Source: Alitta virens
Taxonomy: Eukaryota; Annelida; Polychaeta; Phyllodocida; Nereididae
NCBI GenBank assembly: GCA_932294295.1
Contig: OW028586.1
Coordinates: forward strand, 9,453,790-9,517,789
Reading direction: 5' to 3'
Length of the DNA stretch: 64,000 nt
This document shows, in pieces, positions 47,240 to 58,034 of the stretch. Made by a program: the position numbers and the translations under genes. Positions within the stretch are counted from its first letter, which is position 1. Each line of letters starts with the position of its first letter. A model generated the notes under the pieces. The model did no database searches and had not been told where the DNA came from. It worked only from the letters and a program-made list of their open reading frames with translations.

Positions 47240-47430
47240 TGGTAGATCCAGAGCCCCCACAAGTAATCTGGCCGAGAGGAGAAAAACTTTAATTTAAGCT
47301 ACACTCCAGTGCCGTGAGTTAATCAAAGACTTGGGCTGGCTTGTCCGCGAGGAATTGTTACTAATTAATCATTTCATTAGCAGTGCTAAGTGAAATTGAG
47401 AGAGGCTGGTTGGGAGCGTGATCCAGCCAC
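47240..47430. other. Candidate conserved non-coding block
   Basis: Unique, moderately GC, with TTAATCAAAGACTTGG (TCF-like ATCAAAG) and ACTAATTAATCATTTCATT (homeodomain-type). No domain-bearing frame. Confidence 0.3.
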
Positions 47431-47439
47431 ATGTCTGAT

Positions 47440-49225
47440 ACAGCTAAAACATCTCTGAGCGGACACAGTCGAGTTGAAAATATTTTGGCTGAAATTTAAG
47501 GAATTATATTTGATGGTATCCAGCTGTCATGTTTGACAACAAATTAGTTATGCCTAATAATTAGTTAGATACCATGAAATAGTGTATTTTTTTTGGAGAA
47601 GTTAGTAGTTGTAGGCTAATGAAATTAATATCATTATGGCAGCAGCAATGATATAAAAAATTAATAGTAAACAAGACTACATACCTTTCTGCACTAGATT
47701 GAGTATTACTCAATGAGTCAAAATAGCAGTATCAAGTCAAAATATTAGTCATTTATTTAATTGTGCTTATTGAAATATTGTCTCTTATATTATGGCACAT
47801 GCAAGATCATTTTTTAATTGACACAAGTTGGGGGGGCGGGGGGGGGGGTACTCTTTTTTTTTTTACTTTTGATAACTAGACATTACGTTATCAAATCATT
47901 ACAAATTGTGGAGTGACAGTCATGTGATATTATCGTAATTTTACCAGATAAATTAATTTCCTAATTTGTTATTTTGAAAAGTGTGATTGTGAGTGATGAA
48001 TTGAAAGTGGTCATTTTAGTAAAATTGAAGGTTGCGCGAACAAAACAAAAAAAAGTCAATATAAAGTATTCAAGGGGATAACAGTCGCTAATTGGTGTCT
48101 CAGTCAAACTATTATGGGCTGGCTGCACGACGCTTCAATGATCAACACTGAATCAAAAAATAAAAATGAAGTGTAATTAATGATTTGATAATTGTTCAAT
48201 TAAACTGTATTACACTTGTATATTTTTTCATGTGTGTGTGTTGCAATTTTTGCTGCAGTTTGCATTTGAATTTCAATACGAATAAGCATGTGAATAAATG
48301 ACTCGAATTAAGTATTAATTCGCAACTAACTGCAACGTGTCACAACAATGATAAAATACGTGTTTAAAAACAAAACAAAAAAAACACGTTTGCACACGGC
48401 AATGACAATAATAATGTGGACAAACGTGTTGACATGCCTAATAAAAGCATGAAAATCTTGTAGCACTTTTGTAATATCTGTAAATATGGACATTAATAAT
48501 AATCCATGACAGGAGTGTACATGATCATGTAAATGTATAGTTTCGTGATGATGAGAAATTTTCTGCTATATTTTTCTGTTGATAAAAAAAAAAGACACGT
48601 GTTCATTTTATTCATCCATGTCTGATATACTTATATATATCTGGCCTCTCATTGTATTTCTATAAATGTCATGAATTCATTGTAATAAAACATTATTGAA
48701 GTTGTCAATCTTTCTTTGCTTTTTGATATTCAATTTTTCGAATGTAATATTAGAAATTCGTGAAACTGACCACAAAGAATACAAGGTGATAGGATTACAA
48801 TTAAAACTTGCAAACTAGGAATATTCTTGTATTTTCTTTATTTAGAAGCTTTTGATGTATAATAAGTCGTGCAGGAATGAAAACGATGAAAAAGTAGCTC
48901 AGAAACTTGAATATTACAAGATAGCGTCTGAGACGAAAAAATGTTATAAATCATATTTTACTTGTTTTCATACCTGTTAAAACTAAAATGGGATTCAATA
49001 TTTTTGAGACAAAGCTTGCTGCAGCGAGTCAATCACCAACTTTTGAACTGATTAAAACAACCATTTAAGGTTAGCACTTATCTTATAGAACTATACTTCA
49101 ACCTGTCATAGCCACAGGTATAAGATATGATTATAAAGAAAAATACAGGAAAGAGCAAATCAGAAGTGTGACAAAGGTGTCCTATATTAGCGGTTGGAAA
49201 GTTGGGGAAACCTATAAATACAAGC
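47440..49225. other. AT-rich non-coding DNA
   Basis: Very AT-rich with A/T runs and a poly-G run at about 47830-47850. No gene or repeat family recognised. Confidence 0.5.
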
Positions 49226-49231
49226 TTGATA

Positions 49232-49368
49232 CAGTTAGTTTCATATTATATTAAAAACGGCTACATATATATAGCTTACCATGCGATGCTACATGCCAGT
49301 TATAGCTACAGCCAGGAATAGGCTGCTACAGCTGTCTAGAGTTGACCGTTTTTAATGAAACTAACAAG
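49232..49368 (+). mobile_element. MITE E copy 2, deletion derivative
   Basis: CAGTTAGTTTCAT at the left after TA, AATGAAACTAAC at the right. The interior is the 3' part of the full element (AGCTACAGCCAGGAATAGGC, TGTCTAGAGTTGACC). Confidence 0.78.
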
Positions 49369-49550
49369 GATATGACAACTGTAAAACAAATGTAATTTAC
49401 ACATTTTTGAAGTGCATGAATTACGAGATGTAAAATATTTAAGTAACTTCCTAAGATTCTAACATTTCATTCAGGTCCATTACTAGTTATATCTATAATT
49501 ATCTCTAGACATACCGGATGTTCCATTTAATTGTTCCTGTTTGAAATATA

Positions 49551-49735
49551 AAATTAGTTTCATAAAATATGATCGACTCTAGACAGCTGTAGCAACATAT
49601 TCCTGGTTGTAGCTATAACTGGCTATAACCAGCTGCTTCTGTCTACTCCTAGCTTATGGGCGGCTACACCAAGAAAAAAGTTGTCTAGCTTTTTCTAGGT
49701 TTAATTTGATAGGCCGCTTTTAATGAAACTAATTG
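49551..49735 (-). mobile_element. MITE E copy 3, reverse, with TA at both sides
   Basis: AATTAGTTTCAT near the start and AATGAAACTAATTG then TA at the end. CTAGCTTTTTCTAGGTTTAA is the reverse complement of the 5' third of the full element. Confidence 0.8.
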
Positions 49736-49799
49736 TACCTCTCAGATTAACTGCCACCAGGGGCATGGTGCTTAAGTCACCACAAACCTGATGTCTCAT

Positions 49800-49985
49800 G
49801 TCACCTAGTCCGACAAATAAACTACCTCACGACGAATGTCGGCGTGCTTGCAAATGACAGCAATATTTCGGTCTACATGCCACCGACAGCCAGCTTTCAT
49901 GAAGCTCACGAAGAGCTTAGATTTGAACTCCACACAGGACATTCAGTGGAGCCAGCTACGGCCCTAACAGCTAGGCCACTCACGT
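49800..49985 (-). mobile_element. SINE-C' copy with tRNA-like end
   Basis: AGTCCGACAAATAAACTACC and AATGACAGCAATATTTCGGT as at 13795. On the minus strand the downstream part reads GTGGCCTAGCTGTTAGGGCC and GGAGTTCAAATC, resembling A- and B-boxes. Confidence 0.6.
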
Positions 49986-50460
49986 GTCACATACATGTAC
50001 ATAGATTAAATGAACAAAACCCACAAGAGCAGCTTAATAATAAAGAAGACAGCTTGTAAATTATCCAACAATCAAATGAATTAGTACAGTAAATATCCCT
50101 GGGGCTGCAATTTAATGTCTCATATGAGAGTTGGAACTCGGACACCATTGAGCGCCATGAATTGCTTGGCTAACACATTAGTAAGACACCCCAATTTTGA
50201 AGTTATGTTTGTAATAATTTATACAAATAAGCTATTTGCTTCCGCACGACTTGATGAAAAACAATATACAAATAATTACAATCAAAATATAGAAATTGGA
50301 GAAAAAGAAATTGGTATTAACTGACAGTGTGCACTGACCAGTTTATCATTAAAAGGCTTATAGAACAAGTGACTTAACTATATATATAGCAACATTGCGC
50401 TTAACTTACTAGCCATTTTGTAAGTTGGTATAAAAACACAATATGAATAGGGTCTACATG

Positions 50461-50781
50461 AATAGTGGATTTTCACAGAAGGTTCTCTATATTTCCACCA
50501 GGTGGCTATGACAGAATACTGCAATTCTATTGGCTGAAAAAGTTCCCGCCCTTGATTGTGATTGGCTGAAGCAAAGTGCATCCTAGCAGCAGTATTTTTA
50601 GTGCATTTTAATTTATATTTGACGCCTTATCATTCAGTTAATTTTTGTTATTTTTCTAAGAAAGTTATATTTATTGAATAAGTCAGTGATTATCTTCTAT
50701 GTCTGAAAAGCAAAATGAGTAATAAGAGGAGAGGAAGGACTTCTGTCTTGCTAACTCAAGGCGGCTCAGTGAATAGACTCC
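50461..50781 (-). mobile_element. Repeat F copy 3, reverse
   Basis: AATAGTGGATTTTCACAGAA at the left, TCTATTGGCTGAAAAAGTTC inside, and CAGTGAATAGACT at the right. Full-length relative to the other two copies. Confidence 0.78.
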
Positions 50782-50943
50782 CATCTTGGAAGAAATATAC
50801 ATTTCTTCCAAGCTCCGATAGAGTTAGGTTCTTATCAATATAAAGTCATGCATGAAACGTTAAATAGGAGGTAAATTTTACTGAAACAAGTAAAAGCCCC
50901 CACCCCGATCCAAGCCTTGCCATCTCGATACATGTGATCATTA

Positions 50944-51093
50944 CATGGCCAAATGTGCCACGTGCGTTTTCCATGAGAAGGATAGCCGAATGGAAAATGC
51001 ATGGTTTTTAGCTAATTATAATGAGGCAAAAACCATGCATTTCCATGCGTTTATCCAAACGCATGGAAAACACACGTGGCACAATTGGCCATG
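50944..51093. mobile_element. 150-bp foldback element with TA at both sides
   Basis: TA then CATGGCCAAATGTGCCACGT at the left; CACGTGGCACAATTGGCCATG then TA at the right. A second internal pair, ATGGAAAATGCATGGTTTTT (50990-51009) and AAAAACCATGCATTTCCATG, continues the stem. Almost the whole element is self-complementary. Confidence 0.82.
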
Positions 51094-51165
51094 TATGTCG
51101 GTCTTGATTTAGCATAAGCTAAGCATGCAGTAGCACTGGTATTTAAAACTTTAAATATAATGCTA

Positions 51166-51525
51166 TTTCATCCTATTTTATTTTATTCTATCTTATCTAT
51201 TCTATTACAATTTCATCCTATTTTATTTTATTCTATCTTATCTATTCTATTACAATTTCATCCTATTTTATTTTATTCTATCTTATCTATTCTATTACAA
51301 TTTCATCCTATTTTATTTTATTCTATCTTATCTATTCTATTACAATTTCATCCTATTTTATTTTATTCTATCTTATCTATTCTATTACAATTTCATCCTA
51401 TTTTATTTTGTTCTATCTTATCTATTCTATTACAATTTCATCCTATTTTATTTTATTCTATCTTATCTATTCTATTACAATTTCATCCTATTTTATTTTA
51501 TTCTATCTTATCTATTCTATTACAA
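51166..51525 (+). repeat. Minisatellite, exactly 8 x 45 bp
   Basis: The unit starts TTTCATCCTATTTTATTTTA and ends CTATTCTATTACAA. Eight units fill 360 bp with only one difference seen (A to G at 51410). As 45 is divisible by 3, a repetitive open frame results; it is not evidence of a gene. Confidence 0.95.
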
Positions 51526-51529
51526 CTAG

Positions 51530-51760
51530 TGTCGGGCAGCTGCGGTTCCGTTTTTTCTCCTCCTGGTCCGCAATGTCTTGAGCTACGTCACTTGCGCACC
51601 CTATTGGCTGGCATCTTGAGTTACTCACCCAATCGATCCTAATTCAGGGGGTAAACACAAGCGAATTACGACAATTGAGCGAAACAGGCGGGAAAATGGA
51701 GGAAACAGATTAGCCGCCAAATCTCTCTTCCCGCCAACTCTGCTGCTGTTGCCCCGACGT
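51530..51760. promoter_or_regulatory. CpG-containing block with CRE half-site, CCAAT and paired E2F motifs
   Basis: CTACGTCACTT, CTATTGGCTGG (inverted CCAAT), CAGGCGGGAAAATGG and, about 40 bases on, CTTCCCGCCAAC (opposed E2F-like sites). Promoter-like composition; no domain-bearing frame follows. Confidence 0.38.
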
Positions 51761-52009
51761 ATCGTCTGCTTCGCTGTGCTGTTTCAGTTTTACTGGTTTA
51801 AACTGAAAAAGGTTTTGTCGCATTTTCAGATTTTCTTTTTTTGTCAAAAAGTATTTATCCCTATATATTTGTTTTTCTTGCGATAATTACCACATTCTAG
51901 CTTAATTTAATTTTGCACTGGGCATTCCAAAAATATATAAGATCACTTGAGTATATATATACAGTCATGCATCTTTTCAAAAAGAAATGACAAATATACA
52001 TAACTCGCA

Positions 52010-52171
52010 ACTTCAGCACCAAATGGTGCTGCTTGTACTTTTAGATCAAGCTTTGAGTAGCCAGCTATAGCCAGACTGTTTCGTTTTGTGTCAGGTAGCA
52101 TCATATAGCAGAAGTTATCTAGCTTTTTCTAGGTTCAGTTTGACAGGACTTCTTTTTAAAGAAACTAACGG
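52010..52171 (-). mobile_element. MITE E copy 4, reverse, truncated
   Basis: TTTGAGTAGCCAGCTATAGC, CTAGCTTTTTCTAGGTTCAG and AAAGAAACTAACG then GTA. The far end is missing. Confidence 0.7.
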
Positions 52172-52269
52172 TACATAGTTGTCTTATTATAAGAGTTTTG
52201 GTGTTAGCGCTTGCATATTTCCTGGAATGCTGGCCAGAAAATTTGCTATTGCTGAACACAGAGCTCTCA

Positions 52270-52525
52270 AAATATCTATCTATATACCTATCTTTCTATC
52301 TTTCTATATATCTATCTAACTATCTAGCTATCTATCTATCCATCTATCCATCTATCTATCCATCTATCCATCTATCTATCTAAATATCTAAATATCCATT
52401 TTTCTAGAAAGTCTATCTATCTGTCTATCTGTCTATATATCTGTCCATCTATCCATCTTTCTGTCGTTCTGTCTATCTATCTGTCTATCTGTCTATCTAT
52501 CTAACTATCTATCCATCTAGCTATC
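52270..52525 (+). repeat. (ATCT)n microsatellite
   Basis: CTATCTAT repeats with CCAT and CTGT variants. Confidence 0.92.
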
Positions 52526-52859
52526 ATCTTCACCATATTCCGTACCATCCAAATCGCAAGCATTCGTCTTTTGTGAAACATCTCGGGCTTCACGCAAAAT
52601 GAAAACAAGAGGATGTAAATCAAATTGTGATAAACTGGGGATTTGGTGTAAAGCGCAATTGCAAACAAACTCGTTAATGCAAAGAGACATGCGTGAACCG
52701 CTGTAGCAACATTAATGCCGCCATTTGTATGCTTCTAGTGGAACTACGGGTGTTTTCGGTAAGTGAGGCCCCCATTGAAATGATTATTTGCCTAGTTCTC
52801 TATTAATCCACTTCCTTTTTACCCCTTTGTTCTCGTTTCTGCCACTGGTGTCGCCTCTG

Positions 52860-52970
52860 TGCGCTTTGTAGTTGCACTTCCGGTGGTTTGTCTACTTCCG
52901 GTTCCGCTGCGCCCCATACATACACATTAGGCGCAGTCATTTCCGCTTCAGTTTCACGCATGCGCATTGC
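52860..52970. promoter_or_regulatory. Two ETS sites and an NRF1-like site
   Basis: ACTTCCGGT at 52876 and 52894 and ACGCATGCGCATT at about 52956. ETS plus NRF1 is a common combination in animal housekeeping promoters. No exon was recognised beside it. Confidence 0.4.
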
Positions 52971-53708
52971 TCACAACCACTCACTACAACCTAATTACGG
53001 GGCTCAGTGATATATACAAAGGGGTGTCACTTTACTCACTACGTCACATGTCGGACCTATTTTCTTGTGATCCATTAAGAATGAGAAATTCTCAACGAAG
53101 TTTTTTAAAATGATAACATAGTGAAATTACAGCACCTGCATAAGCATTATTTATTGCTTGATATCCCACTAGTGAGAGATACATGCAAACCTGCCTTATG
53201 GACCACCTAAAACCACCATATTTCTTAACACACTATCCAGTGGCCGCTCAACGCAGGTGTGATTGTACATGGTAAAGACTTTCAGCTAAACCTTCACCTA
53301 ACACCCAATCTATAAACTCGAAGGTAACTGATTTCTTTAATGCACTTTTCAGCGAAATTGTACCCTCGTTTTGGAATACATTATGTACTCCAGTAGCATC
53401 AAAATATTCCAAACTAATGGTGACATGTAATAAATATGGCCTAGAAATACAAAAATGTATTAATATTCTCACATCTACAATTCCGAGGCCTTTTAATGTG
53501 TTGATTTTGACATGTTGAATGCTTATTTGATGTTAAGTGCTAGCTTGTCAAAGAACATTAGGAAAACAGTAGCCCGAATCCTTGAATGACACGATAAGAC
53601 GATAAAAACTATATTAGTTATTTATCAAACGACAGTTTAGACTTTATTATGCATTTATTTTTATTGATTTCAAATCAAACTTTAATGCTGAAAGTTTACA
53701 CATTTGCA

Positions 53709-53815
53709 GATAGGAGAGGAGAGGAGAGGAGAGGAGAGGAGAGGAGAGGAGAGGAGAGGAGAGGAGAGGAGAGGAGAGGAGAGGAGAGGAGAGGAGAGGA
53801 GAGGAGAGGAGAGGA
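53709..53815 (+). repeat. (GAGGA)n pentanucleotide repeat
   Basis: About 21 near-perfect GAGGA units. It is the complement of the CTCTC satellite at 18028. Confidence 0.95.
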
Positions 53816-54021
53816 CTTGTAAAATGCGACAAACTATACATGTACATTGGTTCGAGATGGTTACTTTTTCTTCGAGAAAAATTTGATCATATTTTAGAAA
53901 ATTAAATAATGAAGTCATATAGCATATATTTATTCAAACCTGAACGACATAAACATTACAATTTGTGGCATCTTTAGCATTGCAAGCCCTTGGCTCTTTA
54001 GCAAGTGTTTTTTGTCCCCCA

Positions 54022-54037
54022 CCACCAGGGGCGCTAG
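54022..54037 (+). promoter_or_regulatory. CTCF-like motif
   Basis: CCACCAGGGGCGCTAG matches the CTCF core closely. Confidence 0.42.
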
Positions 54038-54399
54038 CTAATCAATCCAACAGCTGTAGAACAGAGGAACTCTCCGATGTAAGAGGGCCAGATATGGGTC
54101 CTCCGCACGTGGCACAAGTTCTGCTTCCGGCATGGCCCCCTACAGGGGGATTAAGCAACTACAAGGCGAACGTTTTACATTTTCAAAGGAAGAACACTAG
54201 GCGCCATGGGGTAAGACATGTTTGTAGGGTCTTAAGCTCTTCCCCCACACTGGCAACACCAACCTCTAAATCGAATTGGCGTGTCATACCGAGATTTGGC
54301 CATTTTCTCCACCCTGGGCTGTGTGCAGACAAAACCTGTAGAAAGAGTCTTTATCAGATTACACAAGCTATACAGTCTGTTCAAACTGCAACTTTTATG

Positions 54400-54545
54400 A
54401 GATAAGATAAGAGAAGTTAAGAGAATATAAGAGAATATAAGAGAAGATATAAGATAAGAAGATAAGATATAAGATAAGATTGGATAAAAAAAATATAAAA
54501 TAAGATAAGAGAAGATAGGATAAGATAAGATAAGATAAGATACGC
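54400..54545 (+). repeat. (GATAA)n-like degenerate repeat
   Basis: AGATAAGATAAGAGAAG units with AATATAAGAGA variants. Confidence 0.85.
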
Positions 54546-54995
54546 GTTGCTTGATTCTGAATGAAAACTATGAAGTCTGATAAGGATTGTTTTTATTTTT
54601 ATACTACTTTCTTACTTTCTTTCTTCCAAGGTGGAAATGCTGCCAAAATTCAATGCTTTTTAATGATAAAAACGGTCTTAAAAGTGGGTGTTCTTAAGAT
54701 GAGAAGAAAATAAACTGCAATTCCATCAAATTCGACAACATGCAGTAAGAACAACACCAACTTCAACTGCCAATGGCACATTTGATATTTTTAAGAAGAC
54801 ATGAAATGAAAGCATCACACGTTAATTCAGGGATATAAAAGCAAACATGTCTGATTGGAATATTGTGTGCGATATGAATTCTTCAATTTGCAAATTACTT
54901 ACATGCTCAGTCCATCCTAAAACATACATATTAAGTCATAATTACATGCTTTTGTCTCAGGTGAAATCATGTGCTTACATGTACAGTTACATCAT

Positions 54996-55040
54996 ACTTA
55001 TGGTGTGGACTACAAGCCTTACCGTCTAATCACCACACAG
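54996..55040 (+). mobile_element. Family C fragment
   Basis: CTTATGGTGTGGACTACAAG and CCTTACCGTCTAATCAC. Confidence 0.5.
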
Positions 55041-55111
55041 GCCAATGAAAACTTAAACCAAAACCCACCTCTTGATAATTATTATGCAGTGCAATCTGCC
55101 TCAGGAGTACC

Positions 55112-55304
55112 TGTGGGCCTAGCTCGGCGGTAGCATGCTAGGCTTCCAACCACTGGGTCCTGGGTTCCATTCCCAGTCAAGCCTAAGTTGCTAAGTTGGA
55201 TGGCTGTTTCATCCTTCGTCTCATTGCCATGGTCCCTACCTGTCCTAATTAGCCCATCAGGTGCAGAAATACAGGACATAAAAACCCTAAAACACCCACC
55301 CACC
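55112..55304 (+). mobile_element. SINE-A copy 7
   Basis: GGGCCTAGCTCGGCGGTAGC head, GGGTTCCATTCCCAG B-box, a small duplication of CTAAGTTG in the body, and ACCCACCCACCC tail. Confidence 0.86.
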
Positions 55305-56122
55305 CGCACTATGAAGACCATTTCGCATTCAAGAATGTCAGGACCATTTTACCATCTCACAATCAGGACCAATACTATTTTACCATTTCTTGCCATTTGT
55401 ACTGTATACCCATCTATTAAGCTACTTCACAATTCAGCCAACAAACTCTACGCATGTCATCTTTATAGTGGGACCCAAAGGTTTACGCAAACTTGAGCTC
55501 AGTGTTATTAAATGAAATTTTTGAAGAAATCACGATCCAAGTGAATAAAATCTTTGATAGAAAGAAAAGGAAAGAGGGTATAATTGTCATTTGGATGTAA
55601 AGGATGATGACTATCTACATTGTATTTTTTAAAAGAGAAATGACGTAGATATGGACGTAAACTGTGTATTCTGAATTGTCAAGTGTACGTAAACTTCTGC
55701 ACCCGACTGTATGGCAGCGATCTGATCATATCTGTGTGTAAAAGCAGAAAACTGTACCCAAGAAGCTGGAGCGCAAACGTAATGAATTGCATTAGCCAAG
55801 AAATTCACCGAGTTTCGGTTTAAACACACTGAAGACATCATGCCTTGAAGCAAGCAGTTGTTTTGAGGTAATTGGGAAGCTGTCGACTGGAAGATATTCC
55901 TCTCAGTCAGTTAAGCAAGATGGGAGGCCAGGAGATCTGCGCTCAGTGCACAAGGTTTAATAGAATAAGGCGTCAGTGCTTGAGTCACAGCATTGACTGT
56001 TTGTCTGTCAATAATTAAAGGTACACATAGAACTTAGTCAGCGAGACTAGATTTTGTTAATATTTTAATGCTTGAGCCAAACATCTGTTGTAGTGCCACA
56101 CGTCTGAAGCTCATTCAACATA

Positions 56123-56513
56123 CAGTTAGTTTCATTAAAAACGGCCTGTCAAATGGAATCTAGACAAAGCTAGACAACTGCTATACGATGCTAACTGCCA
56201 CTAAATGGAACTGTCTGGCTATAGCTGGCTACTCAAAGCTGAATCTAAAAGTACATGCGGCCCTATTTGGTGCATAAGTTATTAACAGTTACGCATATTC
56301 GCCATTCTTTGTTGAAAAGACGCATACATATTTGCAATATATTAGATAAATTTCTTACATTTACTAAGGTTTATATATTTTCAGTGGTGGTAGGTGTAAG
56401 CCAACTATAAGCTAGCAGTGGACAAAAGCGGCTGGCTTTAGCCAGTTATAGATACAGCCAGGAATAAGTTGCTACAGATGTCTAGAGTCGACCATTTTTT
56501 ATGAAACTAATTG
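56123..56513 (+). mobile_element. MITE E, full-length 391-bp copy
   Basis: TA then CAGTTAGTTTCATTAAAAAC at the left; TTTTTTATGAAACTAATTG then TA at the right, an imperfect terminal repeat of about 20 bases. Inside are subterminal repeats of CTATAGCTGGCTACT type. No frame. CAGT ends with TA duplication suggest Tc1/mariner; copies at 4115, 49232, 49551 and 52010 are shorter versions. Confidence 0.85.
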
Positions 56514-56517
56514 TATA

Positions 56518-56625
56518 TGACCAGCAGCTACCAGAGGCAGAGGTAATGATGAGATGATAAGGTTTTGAAGTCATTCCACATCGCACTTTTACCCCATGGG
56601 TAGTGTCTTCTTCTTGTCCAAGCAT
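56518..56625 (-). mobile_element. Family C copy, reverse, abutting MITE E
   Basis: CCAGAGGCAGAGGTAATGAT, GATGATAAGGTTTTGAAGTC and TTTTACCCCATGGGTAG. Starts within about 5 bases of the MITE E end. Confidence 0.62.
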
Positions 56626-56714
56626 TGACTGTTAGTACAATATACCACCATTGGTGATCAATCTAATGTCTCAAGCTCTCAAGAAACCAATATTAGTCTG
56701 ATATGTAACCCATG

Positions 56715-56795
56715 AAGAGTGCCTGGGCTAGAAACTGAACCCAAGACCTTCAGCGGATACAACCTTAACCAGAAATCGAACCTGGGACCTTCAGT
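56715..56795 (-). mobile_element. Two tandem tRNA-head fragments, opposite to the SINE-B beside them
   Basis: GAAACTGAACCCAAGACCTT and GAAATCGAACCTGGGACCTT both read on the minus strand as a B-box (GGTTCGATTTC type) preceded by AAGGTC. They are about 36 bases apart. Confidence 0.5.
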
Positions 56796-56819
56796 GGATC
56801 TGGCCTGTGTACTAATTCC

Positions 56820-57066
56820 ACATTGGCCAGCTCTGCTTAAGGTCCGGGGTTCGATCCCAGGCCTCTTCATGAGCTACATGCCAGCTAGATGTCATTCGGA
56901 TGAGACGTTAAATTAGTGGTCCCTTGTACTCGGTGTCTATGCTGAGGCAAGTAAAAGATCCCACTCGTGGGGTTAATGTGTAACATGGGTGGACTCCTCT
57001 CTCTCACCTCATCATTCAACCTTCGATAGTGGCAAGAAGTTGCCTTAGAGGGCTGCACTTTCCATA
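56820..57066 (+). mobile_element. SINE-B copy 3
   Basis: GGGGTTCGATCCCAGG (B-box), GATGTCATTCGGATGAGACG, CCTTGTACTCGGTGTCTATG, GGCAAGTAAAAGATCCCAC and a tail ending CTGCACTTTCCATAT. The A-box side is lost. The tail runs straight into an ATCT array. Confidence 0.83.
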
Positions 57067-57100
<34 letters not shown>

Positions 57101-57122
57101 CCTATCTATCTTCTATCTTCCT

Positions 57123-57153
<31 letters not shown>

Positions 57154-57284
57154 GCCGATCTGTCTATCTATCTATCTATCTCTCTATCTATCTATCTACC
57201 TATCTATCTATCTATCTATCTATCTACCTATCTACCTATCTATCTATACATCTATCTACCTATCTACCTATCTATCTTCTATCG

Positions 57285-57321
<37 letters not shown>

Positions 57322-57345
57322 CCTATCTATCTATCTATCTGTCTA
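57064..57345 (+). repeat. (ATCT)n microsatellite at a SINE-B tail
   Basis: CTATCTATCTAT with ACCT and TTCT interruptions, starting at the TCCATATATC end of the SINE. Confidence 0.93.
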
Positions 57346-58025
57346 CTAACATGCTGATGCCTTAACCACTATGCCACACAGCTGCCACTTCTCCACATAG
57401 GACTCATTCTCTTTCTAAACTAACTTTCTTAGTGACTCAGCACTCGTTACCCACGGGCAATGATGCTGGTCTTGGGGCCAGGAGATTGGCACTTCCTTGA
57501 GGGCATAATTGCTGTCAATGGGGCCCTATCAAGGGGGTCACCCTGATTTGTCCAAGTTCAGCCTCTGTGTACTAAATAAAGGATCACCATTGGGTATAAA
57601 TTTGTCGCCTGCTTCATATTCAGTTGAGCTCAGTCCTATTGAACAGAAGTAAATCAAATTTCTGCAGTGCCGACAAAAGTAATAGGCAAGAAATGCCCTG
57701 GCAAATAGAATTGCAGGGAGGGAAACGTTGTTACCCTTGGCTGGCTGTTAGAATAAGTGTATTACAAGGACCACCGCTTCCCCTACCTCTTTTAGCCAGC
57801 TCAGTTATCGACTCCAATTGGAAGGGCCCAGGCCACAACAGACTATCTGGTGGGTGCTTTTGAAAAGTTCACTTGAGCAAAACGTGAACATCTATGGTTG
57901 AAACTACAGATGAAGTTTAAATCTTGACAAATCAATTATATTTTAGCACCAGCTGAGGAAGTTCCAAATTGCACAGCATATTTGAGAACTACATGTAGTA
58001 TAAGGCCACATTCAAAGGTCACCTT
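57346..58025. other. Non-coding DNA
   Basis: No exon or repeat family recognised. A 79-codon frame (57624-57863) has no domain. Confidence 0.4.
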
Positions 58026-58034
58026 TATGAACAA

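Noticed and set aside
51160..51642. 160-codon frame, the longest in the window
   Set aside because: It arises from the 45-bp minisatellite, whose unit length is a multiple of three; the short non-repeat tail has no domain.
57029..57349. 106-codon Tyr-Leu-Ser-Ile repeat frame
   Set aside because: By-product of the ATCT microsatellite and the SINE-B tail.
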